Source: Kribbella antiqua (GTDB taxonomy: Bacteria; Actinomycetota; Actinomycetes; Propionibacteriales; Kribbellaceae). From it: 64,000 nucleotides of DNA. How positions within the stretch are numbered: the stretch's first letter is position 1; every line of letters starts with the position of its first letter. The stretch covers positions 682,001 through 746,000 of the forward strand of contig NZ_SLWR01000001.1 in NCBI RefSeq assembly GCF_004345665.1. Direction: 5' to 3'. Of this stretch, positions 17,513 through 28,066 are shown piece after piece. The notes below the pieces were generated by a model. It saw nothing but the letters and a program-made list of their open reading frames with translations. It was not told the DNA's origin and searched no databases. Position numbers and translations under genes: made by a program.

Positions 17513-18979
17513 TCAGACCGCCAGCGGACGGGCGGTCGGCGGGATGGGTGTGGGCAGCGTCGACGAACCCGTGAGCAGGGTGTCGACGCCGTTGGCGCAG
17601 GAGCGGCCTTCGGCGATGGCCCAGACGATCAGGGACTGGCCCCGGCCGGCGTCACCACAGGCGAAGACCCCGGGCACGGACGTCTGGTAGGACTTGTCCC
17701 GCTTGACGTTGCCGCGCTCGTCGAGCTCGACCCCCAGCTGCTCGAGGAAGCCCTCGCGCTCCGGGCCGAGGAAGCCCATCGCCAGCAGCACGAGCTGCGC
17801 CGGGATGGTCCGCTCGGTACCCTCGATCGGGACGAAGCGCCCCTCCTTGAACTCCACCTCGACCAGGTTCAGCCCAGAAACGTTGCCGGCGGCATCGGAC
17901 TCGAAGTTGACGGTCGAGACCGAGTAGACCCGCTCGCCGCCCTCCTCGTGCGCCGAGGCGACCCGGTAGATCATCGGGTACGTCGGCCACGGCTGCCCGG
18001 CCGGACGGTCGTCGCCCGGACGCGGCATGATCTCCAGCTGGGTGACCGACCGGGCGCCCTGCCGGTGCGCCGTACCCAGGCAGTCCGCGCCGGTGTCGCC
18101 ACCACCGATGATCACCACGTCCTTGCCGGTGGCAACGATCTGGTCCGCGACCGTCTCCCCCAGCGCGACCCGGTTGGACTGCGGCAGGTATTCCATCGCC
18201 TGGTGGATACCGCCGTACTCGCGGCCTGGTACCGGCAGATCGCGGGCCGCGGTGGCGCCGGTCGCGATGACGACGGCGTCGTACCGCTGCTTGAGCTGGG
18301 TCCCGGTCACGTCCACGCCGACGTTGACGCCGGAGCGGAAGACCGTGCCCTCCTCCTTCATCTGCTGGATCCGCCGGTCGACCTGCAGCTTCTCCATCTT
18401 GAACTCGGGGATGCCGTAGCGGAGCAGTCCGCCCGGCGCGTCCGCCCGCTCGTAGACCGCGACGGTGTGACCCGCGCGAGTCAGCTGCTGCGCGGCCGCG
18501 AGACCGGCCGGGCCGGAGCCGACGACGGCGATCGTCTTGCCGGTCAGCCACTCCGGCGGCTGCGGCTTGACGTCACCGGACTCCCAGGCCTTGTCGATGA
18601 TCGAGACCTCGACGTTCTTGATCGTCACCGGCTCCTGGTTGATGCCGAGCACGCAAGCCGGCTCACACGGCGCCGGGCAGAGCCGGCCGGTGAACTCCGG
18701 GAAGTTGTTGGTCGCGTGCAGCCGCTCGATCGCGCCGGACCAGTCGTCCCGCCAGACCAGGTCGTTCCACTCCGGGATCAGGTTGCCCAGCGGGCAGCCG
18801 GAGTGGCAGAACGGGATGCCGCAGTCCATGCAGCGCCCGGCCTGCTTGGTGATGATCGGCAGCAGTGCCTTGCCGGGCCCACCGGGGTAGACCTCTTTCC
18901 AGTCCTTCACCCGCTCGTCGACCGGACGACGCTCGGCGACTTCGCGCGGGGTGGTCAGGAATCCCTTCGGGTCAGCCAT
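17513..18979 (-). CDS. gltD: Glutamate synthase (NADPH) small subunit
   Basis: Beta subunit of GOGAT, 488 residues. It takes electrons from NADPH through FAD and passes them to the large subunit for reductive transfer of the glutamine amide to 2-oxoglutarate. Two N-terminal cysteine clusters (CMDCGIPFCHSGCPLGNLIP and CPAPCEPACVLG) bind [4Fe-4S]. The FAD site is VAVVGSGPAGLAAAQQL and the NADPH site VVIIGGGDTGADCLGTA. Its ATG overlaps the gltB stop by one base, so the two are translationally coupled. Confidence 0.97.
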   Translation of the reverse strand: MADPKGFLTTPREVAERRPVDERVKDWKEVYPGGPGKALLPIITKQAGRCMDCGIPFCHSGCPLGNLIPEWNDLVWRDDWSGAIERLHATNNFPEFTGRLCPAPCEPACVLGINQEPVTIKNVEVSIIDKAWESGDVKPQPPEWLTGKTIAVVGSGPAGLAAAQQLTRAGHTVAVYERADAPGGLLRYGIPEFKMEKLQVDRRIQQMKEEGTVFRSGVNVGVDVTGTQLKQRYDAVVIATGATAARDLPVPGREYGGIHQAMEYLPQSNRVALGETVADQIVATGKDVVIIGGGDTGADCLGTAHRQGARSVTQLEIMPRPGDDRPAGQPWPTYPMIYRVASAHEEGGERVYSVSTVNFESDAAGNVSGLNLVEVEFKEGRFVPIEGTERTIPAQLVLLAMGFLGPEREGFLEQLGVELDERGNVKRDKSYQTSVPGVFACGDAGRGQSLIVWAIAEGRSCANGVDTLLTGSSTLPTPIPPTARPLAV

Positions 18980-21900
18980 CAGATGGCCTCCATCATCGCT
19001 CGCGTGGTGGCGTCCTCGTCCAGCCCGTCGCGCTCGGCGGCCGCCTTGGCCGCCAGCACCCGGGCGTAGTCGCGGGGCATCACCGTGGTGAACCTGGCCG
19101 CCGCGGCAGGCCAGTCGGCGAGCAGCTTGGCCGCCCGTTCCGAACCGGTCTCCTCGTGGTGCCTGCGGACCAGGTCGTGCAGCAGTTCGGACTCGTCCTC
19201 GGTGACCGGGTGCAGATCCACCAGCTCCGGGTTCACCAAGGCGTGGTCCAGGTCGAGCACGTGGGCCACGCCGCCCGACATGCCCGCCGCGAAGTTCCGG
19301 CCGACGGCGCCGAGGACGACGACGCGCCCACCGGTCATGTACTCGCAGGCGTGGTCGCCGACCGACTCGACGACCGCGGTGGCCCCGGAGTTCCGGACAC
19401 AGAACCGTTGCCCGGCGCCACCACTGATGAACAGCTCGCCCGACGTCGCGCCGTACGCGATGACATTGCCGGCGATGATCTGGTCGGCCGCGTCGAACCG
19501 GGCCCGCCGGTCCGGACGGATGACCACCCGGCCGCCGGACAGGCCCTTGCCGACGTAGTCGTTGGCGTCGCCCTCGAGGCGCAGCGTGACACCACGCGGG
19601 ACGAAGGCGGCGAACGAGTTGCCGGCCGACCCGGTGAAGGTCAGGTCGATGGTGCCGTCGGCCAGGCCGGCCGCGCGGTACCGCTTGGTGATCTCGTGGC
19701 CGAGCATCGTGCCGACGGTCCGGTTCACGTTCCGGATCTCCAGCTGCGCCCGCACCGGCTCACCGGTCTCCAGCGCCGGCTGGCAGATCCGGATCAGCTC
19801 GTTGTCGAGCGCCTTGTCCAGGCCGTGGTCCTGCTCGACGACCTGGTGCAGGGACGCGCCCTCGGGCAGCGCCGGCACGTGCAGGATCGGCGACAGGTCG
19901 AGGCCGTCGGCCTTCCAGTGGTCGACCGCGCGCTGGATGTCCAGCACCTCGGCGTGCCCGATCGCCTCGTCGAGGGACCGGAAGCCCAGCTCGGCCAGGT
20001 ACTCGCGGACTTCCTCGGCGATGAACTCGAAGAAGTTCACCACGAACTCGGGCTTGCCGGAGAACCGCTCGCGCAGTACCGGGTTCTGCGTCGCGACACC
20101 CACTGGGCAGGTGTCGAGGTGGCAGACCCGCATCATGATGCAGCCGGACACCACCAGCGGCGCGGTGGCGAAGCCGTACTCCTCCGCGCCGAGCAGCGCC
20201 GCCACAACGACGTCCCGCCCGGTCTTCAACTGCCCGTCGGTCTGTACGACGATCCGGTCGCGCAGTCCGTTGAGCAGCAGCGTCTGCTGGGTCTCGGCCA
20301 GGCCGAGCTCCCAAGGACCACCGGCGTGCTTCAGCGACGTCAGCGGAGCCGCACCGGTACCGCCGTCGTGACCGGAGATCAGTACGACGTCCGCGTGCGC
20401 CTTGCTGACACCCGCGGCGATGGTGCCGACGCCGACCTCGGACACCAGCTTCACGTGGATGCGGGCCGCGGGGTTGGCGTTCTTGAGGTCGTGGATCAGC
20501 TGAGCCAGGTCCTCGATCGAGTAGATGTCGTGGTGCGGCGGCGGCGAGATCAGGCCGACACCCGGGGTCGAGTGCCGGGTGCTGGCCACCCAGGGGTAGA
20601 CCTTGTTGCCGGGCAGCTGACCGCCCTCGCCGGGCTTCGCGCCCTGCGCCATCTTGATCTGGATGTCGTCGGAGTTGGTCAGGTACTCCGCCGTGACACC
20701 GAACCGTCCGGACGCCACCTGCTTGATCGAGCTGCGCCGGGCCGGGTCGTGCAGGCGGTCGGAGTCCTCGCCGCCTTCACCGGTGTTGGACTTGCCGCCG
20801 AGCTGGTTCATCGCGATCGCCAGCGTGGTGTGCGCCTCGGCGCTGATCGAGCCGTAGCTCATCGCGCCGGTGGAGAACCGCTTGACGATCTCGCTGACCG
20901 GCTCGACCTCGTCGACGGAGATCGGCTCGCGGTCGGACTTGAAGCCGAACAGACCGCGCAGCGTCATCAGCCGCTCGGACTGCTCGTCCACGCGCGCGGT
21001 GTACTGCTTGAAGATGTCGTAGCGACCGGTCCGGGTGCTGTGCTGCAGCCGGAACACCGTCTCCGGGTCGAACAGGTGCGGCTCACCCTCACGCCGCCAC
21101 TGGTACTCGCCGCCGATCTCCAGCTTGCGGTGCGCCGGCGAGATGCCGTCCGCGGGGTACGCGCGCAGGTGCCGGCGGCGGACCTCCTCGGCGATGACGT
21201 CCAGCCCGACTCCGCCGAGCTTGGACGACGTACCGGTGAAGTAGGTGTCGACCAGCTCCTGCGCCAGACCGTTGGCCTCGAAGATCTGGGCACCCGTGTA
21301 CGACGCGACCGTCGACACGCCCATCTTCGACATCACCTTGAGGACGCCCTTGCCGAGCGACTTCACCACATTGCGGATCGCCTTCTCGGCGTCGATCCCG
21401 GGCAGATAGGTGCCCTGGCGGACGAGGTCCTCGACGGACTCGAGCGCGAGGTACGGGTTGATCGCTGCGGCGCCGTACCCCATCAGCAGGGCGACGTGGT
21501 GGACCTCGCGGACGTCACCGGCCTCGACGACCAGACCGACCTGCGTACGGGTCTTCTCCCTCACCAGGTGGTGATGAACCGCGGCGGTCAGCAGCAGCGA
21601 CGGGATCGGCGCGCTGTCGGCGTTGGAGTGCCGGTCGGACAGCACCAGGATGCGGGCGCCGTCCTGAATCGCCGCGTCGGCCTCGGCACAGATCTCCTCG
21701 AGCCGCGCCTTCAGCGCCTCGCCGCCGCCCTCGACGTCGTACACGCCGCGCAGCACCGTGGTCGCCAGGCCCGGCATGTCGCCGTCCAGGTTGATGTGGC
21801 GGAGCTTGGCGAGCTCGTCGTTGGTGATGACCGGGAACGGCAGCACCACCTGACGGCAGGACGCCGGGCTCGGGTTGAGCAGGTTCGACTCCGGGCCGAG

Positions 21901-23517
21901 GGACGAGGACAGCGAGGTGACGAGCTCCTCGCGGATCGCGTCCAGCGGCGGGTTGGTGACCTGTGCGAACAGCTGCGCGAAGTAGTCGAACAGCAGCCGC
22001 GGCCGCTCACTCAGTACGGCGATCGGAGTGTCGGTGCCCATCGACCCGATCGGCTCGGCCCCGGTCTTGGCCATCGGGGTGAGGATGACCCGCAGCTCCT
22101 CCTCGGTGTACCCGAACACCTGCTGGCGACGGGTCACCGACGCGTGGCTGTGGACGACGTGCTCACGCTCGTGCAGGTCCTCGAACCGGATCAGCCCGGC
22201 GTGCAGCCATTCGTCGTACGGGTTCTCGTTCGCGAGGGCGTTCTTCACCTCGGAGTCGGTGATGATGCGGTGCGCCTCGACGTCGACCAGGAAGATCCGG
22301 CCCGGCTCGAGCCGGCCCTTCTCGGTCACCGTGGCCGGGTCGATGTCGAGTACGCCGGCCTCGGACGCCAGTACGACGAGACCGTCCTCGGTCACCCAGT
22401 ACCGCGACGGCCGCAGGCCGTTGCGGTCCAGCACCGCGCCGACCTTGGTGCCGTCGGAGAAGACGACCGACGCCGGGCCGTCCCACGGCTCCATCAGGGT
22501 CGAGTGGAACTCGTAGAACGCACGCCGCTGCGGGTCCATCGTGGTGGCGTTCTCCCACGCCTCCGGGATCATCATCAGCATCGCGTGCGGCAGCGACCGG
22601 CCGCCGAGGTGCAGCAGCTCGAGCACCTCGTCGAACGAGGCCGAGTCCGACGCGCTCGGCGTACAGATCGGGTAGAGCTGCTCGAGGTCGCCCGGGATCA
22701 GGTCGCTGGCCAGCAGCGCCTCGCGCGCGCGCATCCAGTTGCGGTTGCCCTGGACGGTGTTGATCTCACCGTTGTGGGCGATGTACCGGTACGGGTGGGC
22801 CAGCGGCCAGGACGGGAATGTGTTGGTGGAGAACCGCGAGTGCACGATCCCGATCGCCGAAGCGAGATCGGAGTCGGTCAGCTCGGGGAAGAACTTGTCC
22901 AGCTGGTCGGTGGTCAGCATCCCCTTGTAGGTGATGGTCCGGCCGGACAGCGACGGGAAGTAGGTCTCGGTCTCCTTCTCGGCGCGCTTGCGCAGCCGGA
23001 AGACCATCCGCTCCAGCGCCAGACCGAGCACGCGGCCGGCCGTCGCGGTGACGAACAGCTGCTTGAACGTCGGCATCACCGAGCGTGCGGTGGCGCCGAG
23101 CAGGTCCGGCGTGGTCGGCACGTCGCGCCAGCCGAGTACGTCGAGGTTCTCTTCGGCGGCCAGCTCCTCGATCCGGTCGATCGCCTTGGCGGCGTCGTCC
23201 GGGTCGGCCGGCAGGAAGGCGATACCGGTGGCGTAGCTGCGCTGCACCGGCAGCTCGAAGTCGCACACCCTGCGGTAGTAGGCGTCCGGGATCTGGATCA
23301 GGATGCCGGCACCGTCGCCGGAGTCCGGTTCGGCGCCGGAAGCGCCGCGGTGCTCGAGGTTGCGCAGGGCGGTCAAAGCCTTCGCCACGATGTCGTGGCT
23401 GGGTTCACCGGTCAGGGTCGCGACGAAAGCGACACCACAAGCGTCGTGCTCGTGCCGTCCGTCGTACAGACCCTCGCTCGGCCTCTGCCCAAGTGAGAAG
23501 GGGGGGCGACCATACAT
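18979..23517 (-). CDS. gltB: Glutamate synthase (NADPH) large subunit
   Basis: Alpha subunit of GOGAT, 1512 residues. Order of domains: an N-terminal Ntn-type glutaminase, a central linker domain, the FMN synthase domain and a C-terminal beta-helix domain. The sequence [11 protein letters not shown] places the catalytic cysteine at residue 27, so a 26-residue propeptide is removed in maturation. The 3Fe-4S cysteines are in [17 protein letters not shown], and the FMN domain has [12 protein letters not shown]. The ATG start has GGAG seven bases upstream. The operon is gltB-gltD. Confidence 0.97.
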   Translation of the reverse strand: MYGRPPFSLGQRPSEGLYDGRHEHDACGVAFVATLTGEPSHDIVAKALTALRNLEHRGASGAEPDSGDGAGILIQIPDAYYRRVCDFELPVQRSYATGIAFLPADPDDAAKAIDRIEELAAEENLDVLGWRDVPTTPDLLGATARSVMPTFKQLFVTATAGRVLGLALERMVFRLRKRAEKETETYFPSLSGRTITYKGMLTTDQLDKFFPELTDSDLASAIGIVHSRFSTNTFPSWPLAHPYRYIAHNGEINTVQGNRNWMRAREALLASDLIPGDLEQLYPICTPSASDSASFDEVLELLHLGGRSLPHAMLMMIPEAWENATTMDPQRRAFYEFHSTLMEPWDGPASVVFSDGTKVGAVLDRNGLRPSRYWVTEDGLVVLASEAGVLDIDPATVTEKGRLEPGRIFLVDVEAHRIITDSEVKNALANENPYDEWLHAGLIRFEDLHEREHVVHSHASVTRRQQVFGYTEEELRVILTPMAKTGAEPIGSMGTDTPIAVLSERPRLLFDYFAQLFAQVTNPPLDAIREELVTSLSSSLGPESNLLNPSPASCRQVVLPFPVITNDELAKLRHINLDGDMPGLATTVLRGVYDVEGGGEALKARLEEICAEADAAIQDGARILVLSDRHSNADSAPIPSLLLTAAVHHHLVREKTRTQVGLVVEAGDVREVHHVALLMGYGAAAINPYLALESVEDLVRQGTYLPGIDAEKAIRNVVKSLGKGVLKVMSKMGVSTVASYTGAQIFEANGLAQELVDTYFTGTSSKLGGVGLDVIAEEVRRRHLRAYPADGISPAHRKLEIGGEYQWRREGEPHLFDPETVFRLQHSTRTGRYDIFKQYTARVDEQSERLMTLRGLFGFKSDREPISVDEVEPVSEIVKRFSTGAMSYGSISAEAHTTLAIAMNQLGGKSNTGEGGEDSDRLHDPARRSSIKQVASGRFGVTAEYLTNSDDIQIKMAQGAKPGEGGQLPGNKVYPWVASTRHSTPGVGLISPPPHHDIYSIEDLAQLIHDLKNANPAARIHVKLVSEVGVGTIAAGVSKAHADVVLISGHDGGTGAAPLTSLKHAGGPWELGLAETQQTLLLNGLRDRIVVQTDGQLKTGRDVVVAALLGAEEYGFATAPLVVSGCIMMRVCHLDTCPVGVATQNPVLRERFSGKPEFVVNFFEFIAEEVREYLAELGFRSLDEAIGHAEVLDIQRAVDHWKADGLDLSPILHVPALPEGASLHQVVEQDHGLDKALDNELIRICQPALETGEPVRAQLEIRNVNRTVGTMLGHEITKRYRAAGLADGTIDLTFTGSAGNSFAAFVPRGVTLRLEGDANDYVGKGLSGGRVVIRPDRRARFDAADQIIAGNVIAYGATSGELFISGGAGQRFCVRNSGATAVVESVGDHACEYMTGGRVVVLGAVGRNFAAGMSGGVAHVLDLDHALVNPELVDLHPVTEDESELLHDLVRRHHEETGSERAAKLLADWPAAAARFTTVMPRDYARVLAAKAAAERDGLDEDATTRAMMEAI

Positions 23518-23758
23518 TCAGGAGCTCCCGTCGTCCTACGGTCAACAACTGGCCGCGGGACAACATTGGCCCAAGCCGGGAGTCCCGAGACTACCTCATG
23601 GAGCCCGACAGATGGACTCCCATTCCACCCTCACAACGCCGTACTCACCCTCAGTAAGCAAGCGCTCACTACTTGCCCCTCCATCTTCCCAGCCAACTCG
23701 CTTCTCAACCACACAATGCACCTGAAGTTCACCTACCGAGACTGATACAACCGTCGCT

Positions 23759-24613
23759 GTGACTTGGCAGCCCGCCGCCGACTGGCGCCCGCTCCTCGCC
23801 GGAACCGGGCAATCCAACGGTGGCGTCTGGCTCACACCTTCGCGGGAGGTCGTCAAACGCCTCGTGCCTGGCGTGCAGGACCACCGTCACCACGGCTACT
23901 GGGAGCGACAGGCCCTGATCGCCGAATCGGGGATCGATCGCTCCACCCCGGGGCTGCGGTCACCGGCCTGTCTGGGGGTGGAGCGGGATGCCGGTGGGAT
24001 TACCTTGCGGATGGCCTACGTACCGGCCGCTGGGTGGTCTCCGCTGGCGCTGGCTGCGGCTCTGGGGCGGTTTGCGAGCGCTGGGGTGGAGGAGCCTGCG
24101 TGGGGCGCTCGCGACGTACTGCGTGACCGTCTGGCGACTGTTGAGCGACGGGGCGGCTGGTCGGCTCTTGAGGGTGCCGGACTACCTCGGAAGCTGGTCG
24201 CGGCAGTTGATTCGCTGTGGGTACGACGCTCTGCGGCGCTGGACGTGCTCGACGCGCTCCCCCGGGTGCCAGTGCATGGGGACGCCCATCCGGTGAACCT
24301 GCTCGGCCGCGACGGGGACGACGTACTGGCGATTGACTGGGAGCAGTTCGGTCTTGGGCCGGCCGGGTTCGACCTCGCCTACCTGCTGCTGGCCGTCGAC
24401 ACCCCACTGGACGAGTTGTTGGAGGCTCACGACGGTGACACAGCCGTCGTACGCCGTGGGGCTGTGCTGGTGGCGGCGTACACAGCTGTGTCACGTGCCG
24501 CGTGGGCTTTGAGTCAGCCGGATCCCGGCGATCACGTCGAGCGGTTGGCGTTGATGGCAGCGGTGGCCGAAGAGGCCGTCGACGCTGCGTCCAGTGAACC
24601 GGGGCGCTGGTAA
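23759..24613 (+). CDS. APH-family phosphotransferase (tandem copy 1)
   Basis: About 284 residues with the aminoglycoside-phosphotransferase/choline-kinase fold. The catalytic loop is VHGDAHPVNLLGRDGDD (HGDxxxxN), with the metal-binding LAIDWEQFGLGPAGFDLAYL after it. The N-terminal nucleotide lobe is short (REVVKRLVPG provides the Lys). The GTG start has no obvious ribosome site. It is paralogous to the next gene, 10 bases downstream. The substrate is unknown and antibiotic resistance should not be assumed. Confidence 0.8.
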   Translation: MTWQPAADWRPLLAGTGQSNGGVWLTPSREVVKRLVPGVQDHRHHGYWERQALIAESGIDRSTPGLRSPACLGVERDAGGITLRMAYVPAAGWSPLALAAALGRFASAGVEEPAWGARDVLRDRLATVERRGGWSALEGAGLPRKLVAAVDSLWVRRSAALDVLDALPRVPVHGDAHPVNLLGRDGDDVLAIDWEQFGLGPAGFDLAYLLLAVDTPLDELLEAHDGDTAVVRRGAVLVAAYTAVSRAAWALSQPDPGDHVERLALMAAVAEEAVDAASSEPGRW

Positions 24614-24623
24614 ACCTGCGCGG

Positions 24624-25487
24624 ATGCGATGGGAACCTGAGGAGGACTGGACCCTGTTGGCCGCCGGCATCGGCACCCGGCATGCGGGCGTGTGGCGGAC
24701 GCCGGATCGGCTCGTGGTCAAACGGCTGATACCCGGCGACGAGCGGCCGAGCCGGTATGCGTACTGGCGTCGCCAGGCCGAGGTTGCGGAGTCTGGCCTG
24801 CTCGAGCGGACCACGGGTCTGCGCGCACCGCAATGCCTGAAGGTCGAGAGCGATCCGGAGGGCATCACGCTGTGGATCGAAGCCGTCGATCCGGGACCGG
24901 TCGCGACCGACGAGGCGGCCGCCGCGCTCGGCCGGTTCGGGTTGAATCGCGTGCAGCCCGCGAGTTGGTTCGCACGCCGGATCCTGTGGGACCGGCTGGC
25001 TGACGACGCGCCGCACGGCGGTTGGGCGCCCTGCGCCACCGCCGACGTTCTGCCGGCCGATGTACGGCGTTCTTGCCACGTCCTGTGGACCCGGCGGAGA
25101 GAGGTGATGGCGGAGCTCGATCGACTTCCGCAGCAGGTCATCCACGGAGACATCCACCTGCCGAACCTGCTCCGGCGCGACGGCGACGACGTGATCGCGG
25201 TGGACTGGGACCAGTTCGGTATCGGACCACTCGGCTTCGACCTGGGCTACCTCCTGCAGTCCACGCACGCCCCGGCCACCGAACTCGTCGCCGCCTACCA
25301 AGCAGGCAGCTCGGCCACCTGGCCGGCAGACCAGGTCCGGCGCGGCGCCATACTGACCGCCGCCGTCACCCTGGTCGCCCGCGCAGCCTGGTCCCTGACC
25401 CAACCCGACCCCGGCGAACACATCGAGCGCCTGATCAGGTCGGCAGCAATCGCGGAGGAAGCCGCGGCCTTGGTGACGGCCGGCTAA
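24624..25487 (+). CDS. APH-family phosphotransferase (tandem copy 2)
   Basis: About 287 residues, a clear tandem duplicate of the preceding gene. Shared blocks are the opening MRWEPEEDWTLLAAGIGTR (compare TWQPAADWRPLLAGTGQS), the catalytic IHGDIHLPNLLRRDGDD, VDWDQFGIGPLGFDLGYLL and the ending SLTQPDPGEHIERL. The ATG at 24624 aligns with the start of copy 1. Transcribed with copy 1. Its stop overlaps the stop of the convergent kinase-like gene. Function unknown beyond the fold. Confidence 0.8.
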   Translation: MRWEPEEDWTLLAAGIGTRHAGVWRTPDRLVVKRLIPGDERPSRYAYWRRQAEVAESGLLERTTGLRAPQCLKVESDPEGITLWIEAVDPGPVATDEAAAALGRFGLNRVQPASWFARRILWDRLADDAPHGGWAPCATADVLPADVRRSCHVLWTRRREVMAELDRLPQQVIHGDIHLPNLLRRDGDDVIAVDWDQFGIGPLGFDLGYLLQSTHAPATELVAAYQAGSSATWPADQVRRGAILTAAVTLVARAAWSLTQPDPGEHIERLIRSAAIAEEAAALVTAG

Positions 25488-26293
25488 AGCTCAGGTCGCG
25501 AGCGGAGCCAGGCCCGGTGAAAGGCCGAGTAGCTGGGGTAGCGGGTGGTGGTTGCCTCTTGGAGTACGGCGTACTGCGCGTCCGTGCCGCGGAAGGCCGA
25601 GCGGTCGAGGGTGGTGTCGGACAGGAAGACGAGGGCGGTCCGCGCCATCACGTATGCGGTGGTGCGGGTGTCGATCGGTGCGCCGAGTGAGAACTCCTCC
25701 GGCGCCATGAAGCGGCTGGCACCGAACATCCGCCCCATGTCGTTCCGGAACGGCCCGTGGTGGTAGCTGTCCAGGTCGATCACCGTCAGGCGGCTCTCGG
25801 TGAAGTCGTAGAGGAGGGTGCCGTCGTAGAAGTCGCCTTCGACCCAGCCTGCCTCGTCCAGTCGGGCGTGGAGGTCGTAGAGCGCATCCAGCGCGGCACA
25901 GATCTCCGGCGTCGTCAGCGCACGGAAACGTTGGTGAGGGCTGGACGGGTCGTCGCGGTTGGTGCCGAGGTGCTCACCGTCGCGCCAGTCGTAGACGAGC
26001 ACCGGACCGCCCGGTGACTCGATCTCGGCGTGGAGCGTGGGCAGCAGCGGGTGTACGACGGAGCGGGCGAGTTGAGCCGCGTTGCGCAGGAGGGCGACGC
26101 GGCCGTCGAAGTCCAGGTACGGCGCGGTGTCAGCAGAATCGCCTACGGTTTTGACGAAGTACCGGTGGGTGGCGGTCTGGACGCCGTACGAGACGTTGCC
26201 GGAGTCCTGGGTGTCGGAGCCGAAGCGGGCGAAGATGGTGCCGAGGTGGTCGAGGTAGGTGGGCGGCTGGACATCGATCTCGCCGGGGAACAT
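25484..26293 (-). CDS. Protein-kinase-like phosphotransferase, atypical
   Basis: About 269 residues. The N-lobe includes [17 protein letters not shown] (candidate ATP-binding Lys) and a hinge-like [12 protein letters not shown]. The catalytic-loop equivalent is [14 protein letters not shown] and the DFG equivalent is [11 protein letters not shown], followed by [16 protein letters not shown], which resembles the activation-segment APE motif of Ser/Thr kinases. A catalytic HRD is absent (EGD instead). ATG at 26293 is chosen; a GTG at 26311 is possible. Divergent from acdS. Confidence 0.7.
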   Translation of the reverse strand: MFPGEIDVQPPTYLDHLGTIFARFGSDTQDSGNVSYGVQTATHRYFVKTVGDSADTAPYLDFDGRVALLRNAAQLARSVVHPLLPTLHAEIESPGGPVLVYDWRDGEHLGTNRDDPSSPHQRFRALTTPEICAALDALYDLHARLDEAGWVEGDFYDGTLLYDFTESRLTVIDLDSYHHGPFRNDMGRMFGASRFMAPEEFSLGAPIDTRTTAYVMARTALVFLSDTTLDRSAFRGTDAQYAVLQEATTTRYPSYSAFHRAWLRSRPEL

Positions 26294-26348
26294 CTGGCCG
26301 ACCCTAGTCACGCCCCGACCGCCGAGCGACCGAGTTTCGGGAGAAACC

Positions 26349-27398
26349 ATGGCACTGGCTGATTTTCCTAGGTATCCGCTGCTGTTCGGGCCGAGTCCGG
26401 TGCATCCTCTCGACCGCCTCAGCGCACATCTCGGTGGGGCGAAGATCTGGGCGAAGCGGGAGGACTGCAACTCCGGGCTCGCGTACGGCGGGAACAAGAC
26501 GCGGAAGCTGGAGTACCTGATCCCGGACGCGCTCGCCCAGGGCGCCGACACTCTGGTGTCGATCGGTGGGTACCAGTCCAACCACACCCGCCAGGTGGCC
26601 GCGGTCGCGGCGAAGGTGGGCCTGAAGGCGGTGCTGGTCCAGGAGAACTGGGTCGACTGGCCCGATGCCCTCAACGACCGCGTCGGCAACATCATGCTCA
26701 GCCGCATCCTGGGCGCAGAGGTCCGCCTCGGCCCGGCCGGCTTCGGGATCGGGTTCAAGGACAGCTGGAAACAGGCTCTGGCCGATGTCGAGGCCAGAGG
26801 TGGTACGCCGTACGCGATTCCGGCCGGGGCGTCGGATCACCGGCTCGGCGGCCTCGGATTCGCGAACTGGGCCTACGAGGTCGAGCAGCAGGAGCGCGAG
26901 CTCGGCGTCTTCTTCGACACCATCGTCGTCTGCGCAGTGACCGGGTCGACCCAGGCCGGAATGATCGCGGGGTTCGCCGGCCAGCAGCGGCCGCGGCGGG
27001 TGATCGGTATCGACGCGAGCGCGAAGCTGAAGGAGACCACCGACCAGGTGGAGCGGATCGCCCGTGCGACCGCCAAACTGATCGACCTCGGCCGCGATCT
27101 CCGCGACGACGAGATCACGGTGCTCGAAGGCTGGGCCGGCGACCTGTACGGCGTACCGGTGCAGTCGACCATGGACGCGATCCTACTCAGCGGACAGCTC
27201 GAGGGGATGATCATCGACACCGTCTACGAGGGCAAGTCGATGGCCGGCCTGATCGACCTGATCCGCACCAGCGAGATCCCCAAGGACTCCAACGTCCTCT
27301 ACGCCCACCTCGGCGGTCAGCCCGCCCTGAACGCCTACAGCGGGCTCTTCACCCACACTCAGCCGATGCCCGGGCCTACCAGCGTGCCGACGAAGTAG
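26349..27398 (+). CDS. acdS: 1-aminocyclopropane-1-carboxylate deaminase
   Basis: PLP enzyme opening the ring of the ethylene precursor ACC to give 2-oxobutyrate and ammonia; 349 residues. The PLP lysine is Lys50 in [12 protein letters not shown]. The nucleophile region is [10 protein letters not shown] (Ser77). The downstream [12 protein letters not shown] and [13 protein letters not shown] keep the Glu and Leu positions that separate true ACC deaminases from D-cysteine desulfhydrases, from what I know of the family. It suggests a plant- or soil-associated lifestyle. Its end overlaps the VIT-family gene by 40 bases. Confidence 0.88.
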   Translation: MALADFPRYPLLFGPSPVHPLDRLSAHLGGAKIWAKREDCNSGLAYGGNKTRKLEYLIPDALAQGADTLVSIGGYQSNHTRQVAAVAAKVGLKAVLVQENWVDWPDALNDRVGNIMLSRILGAEVRLGPAGFGIGFKDSWKQALADVEARGGTPYAIPAGASDHRLGGLGFANWAYEVEQQERELGVFFDTIVVCAVTGSTQAGMIAGFAGQQRPRRVIGIDASAKLKETTDQVERIARATAKLIDLGRDLRDDEITVLEGWAGDLYGVPVQSTMDAILLSGQLEGMIIDTVYEGKSMAGLIDLIRTSEIPKDSNVLYAHLGGQPALNAYSGLFTHTQPMPGPTSVPTK

Positions 27399-28066
27399 GT
27401 GAGGGCGGCGGCCAGGCCGCCGAGCAGGAGCTGGCGGAGGCCGGAGTACCACCAGGAGCGGGTGGTGACGCGCGAGACGACGGCACCGCAGATGAACAGC
27501 GCGGTCAGCGACATGATCAGAGCTGGTACGACGGTTGCCGCGCCGAGCAGGTACGGAAGCACCGGGATGAACGCGCCAACCGCGAAGCAGATGAACGACG
27601 ACATGGCCGCGACCAAGGGCTTCGGCAAGTCGTGTGGGTCGATCCCGAGTTCCTCGCGGACGTGTTCCTCCAGCGCCTGCTCGGGGTCGGTGTGGAACTG
27701 CTTCGCGACCTTGCTGGCCAGGTCCGGGTCGAGGCCCTTGGCGCGGTAGGTCTCGGCGAGCTCGATCTCCTCGTCGACCGGGTGCCGCTGGATCTCGGCC
27801 CGCTCGATCTCGATCTCGGCCCGGGCGAGCTCGCGCTGCGACGCGACCGAGGTGTACTCCCCCGCCGCCATCGAGAACGCGCCCGCGGCCAGCCCGGCCA
27901 AACCGGCCAGCACGATGAACTTCGACCCGGACTCGGTGCCGCCGTCCATCCCGGCGATCAGCGCGAAGTTCGACACCAGGCCGTCCATCGCGCCGAACAC
28001 GGCCGGCCGCAGCCACCCGCCGTTCACATCACGGTGGGTGTGGTCCCCGTGGTGCTCCTCAGTCAC
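27359..28066 (-). CDS. VIT1/CCC1-family iron/manganese transporter
   Basis: 235-residue membrane protein of the VIT family, which exports or stores Fe(II)/Mn(II). The first helix block is [20 protein letters not shown], and [20 protein letters not shown] carries the family's metal-region Glu residues. A cytosolic helical hairpin (about 85-150) separates two C-terminal pairs of hydrophobic helices. The N-terminus is His-rich ([11 protein letters not shown]). Last gene of the long minus-strand series starting at hisI; its start overlaps the lgt end by eight bases. Confidence 0.88.
   Translation of the reverse strand: MTEEHHGDHTHRDVNGGWLRPAVFGAMDGLVSNFALIAGMDGGTESGSKFIVLAGLAGLAAGAFSMAAGEYTSVASQRELARAEIEIERAEIQRHPVDEEIELAETYRAKGLDPDLASKVAKQFHTDPEQALEEHVREELGIDPHDLPKPLVAAMSSFICFAVGAFIPVLPYLLGAATVVPALIMSLTALFICGAVVSRVTTRSWWYSGLRQLLLGGLAAALTYFVGTLVGPGIG

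Noticed and set aside
18865..23496. A 4.6-kb open frame on the plus strand opposite gltB
   Set aside because: It is the antisense reading of gltB. Third-position GC bias of gltB removes stops on the other strand; the product is Arg/Val/His/Gln-rich low-complexity sequence with no domain.
23518..23758. A small minus-strand gene in the gltB upstream region
   Set aside because: The frame has no ribosome site or protein-like composition and runs into the start of the APH gene; the segment more likely holds the gltB promoter.
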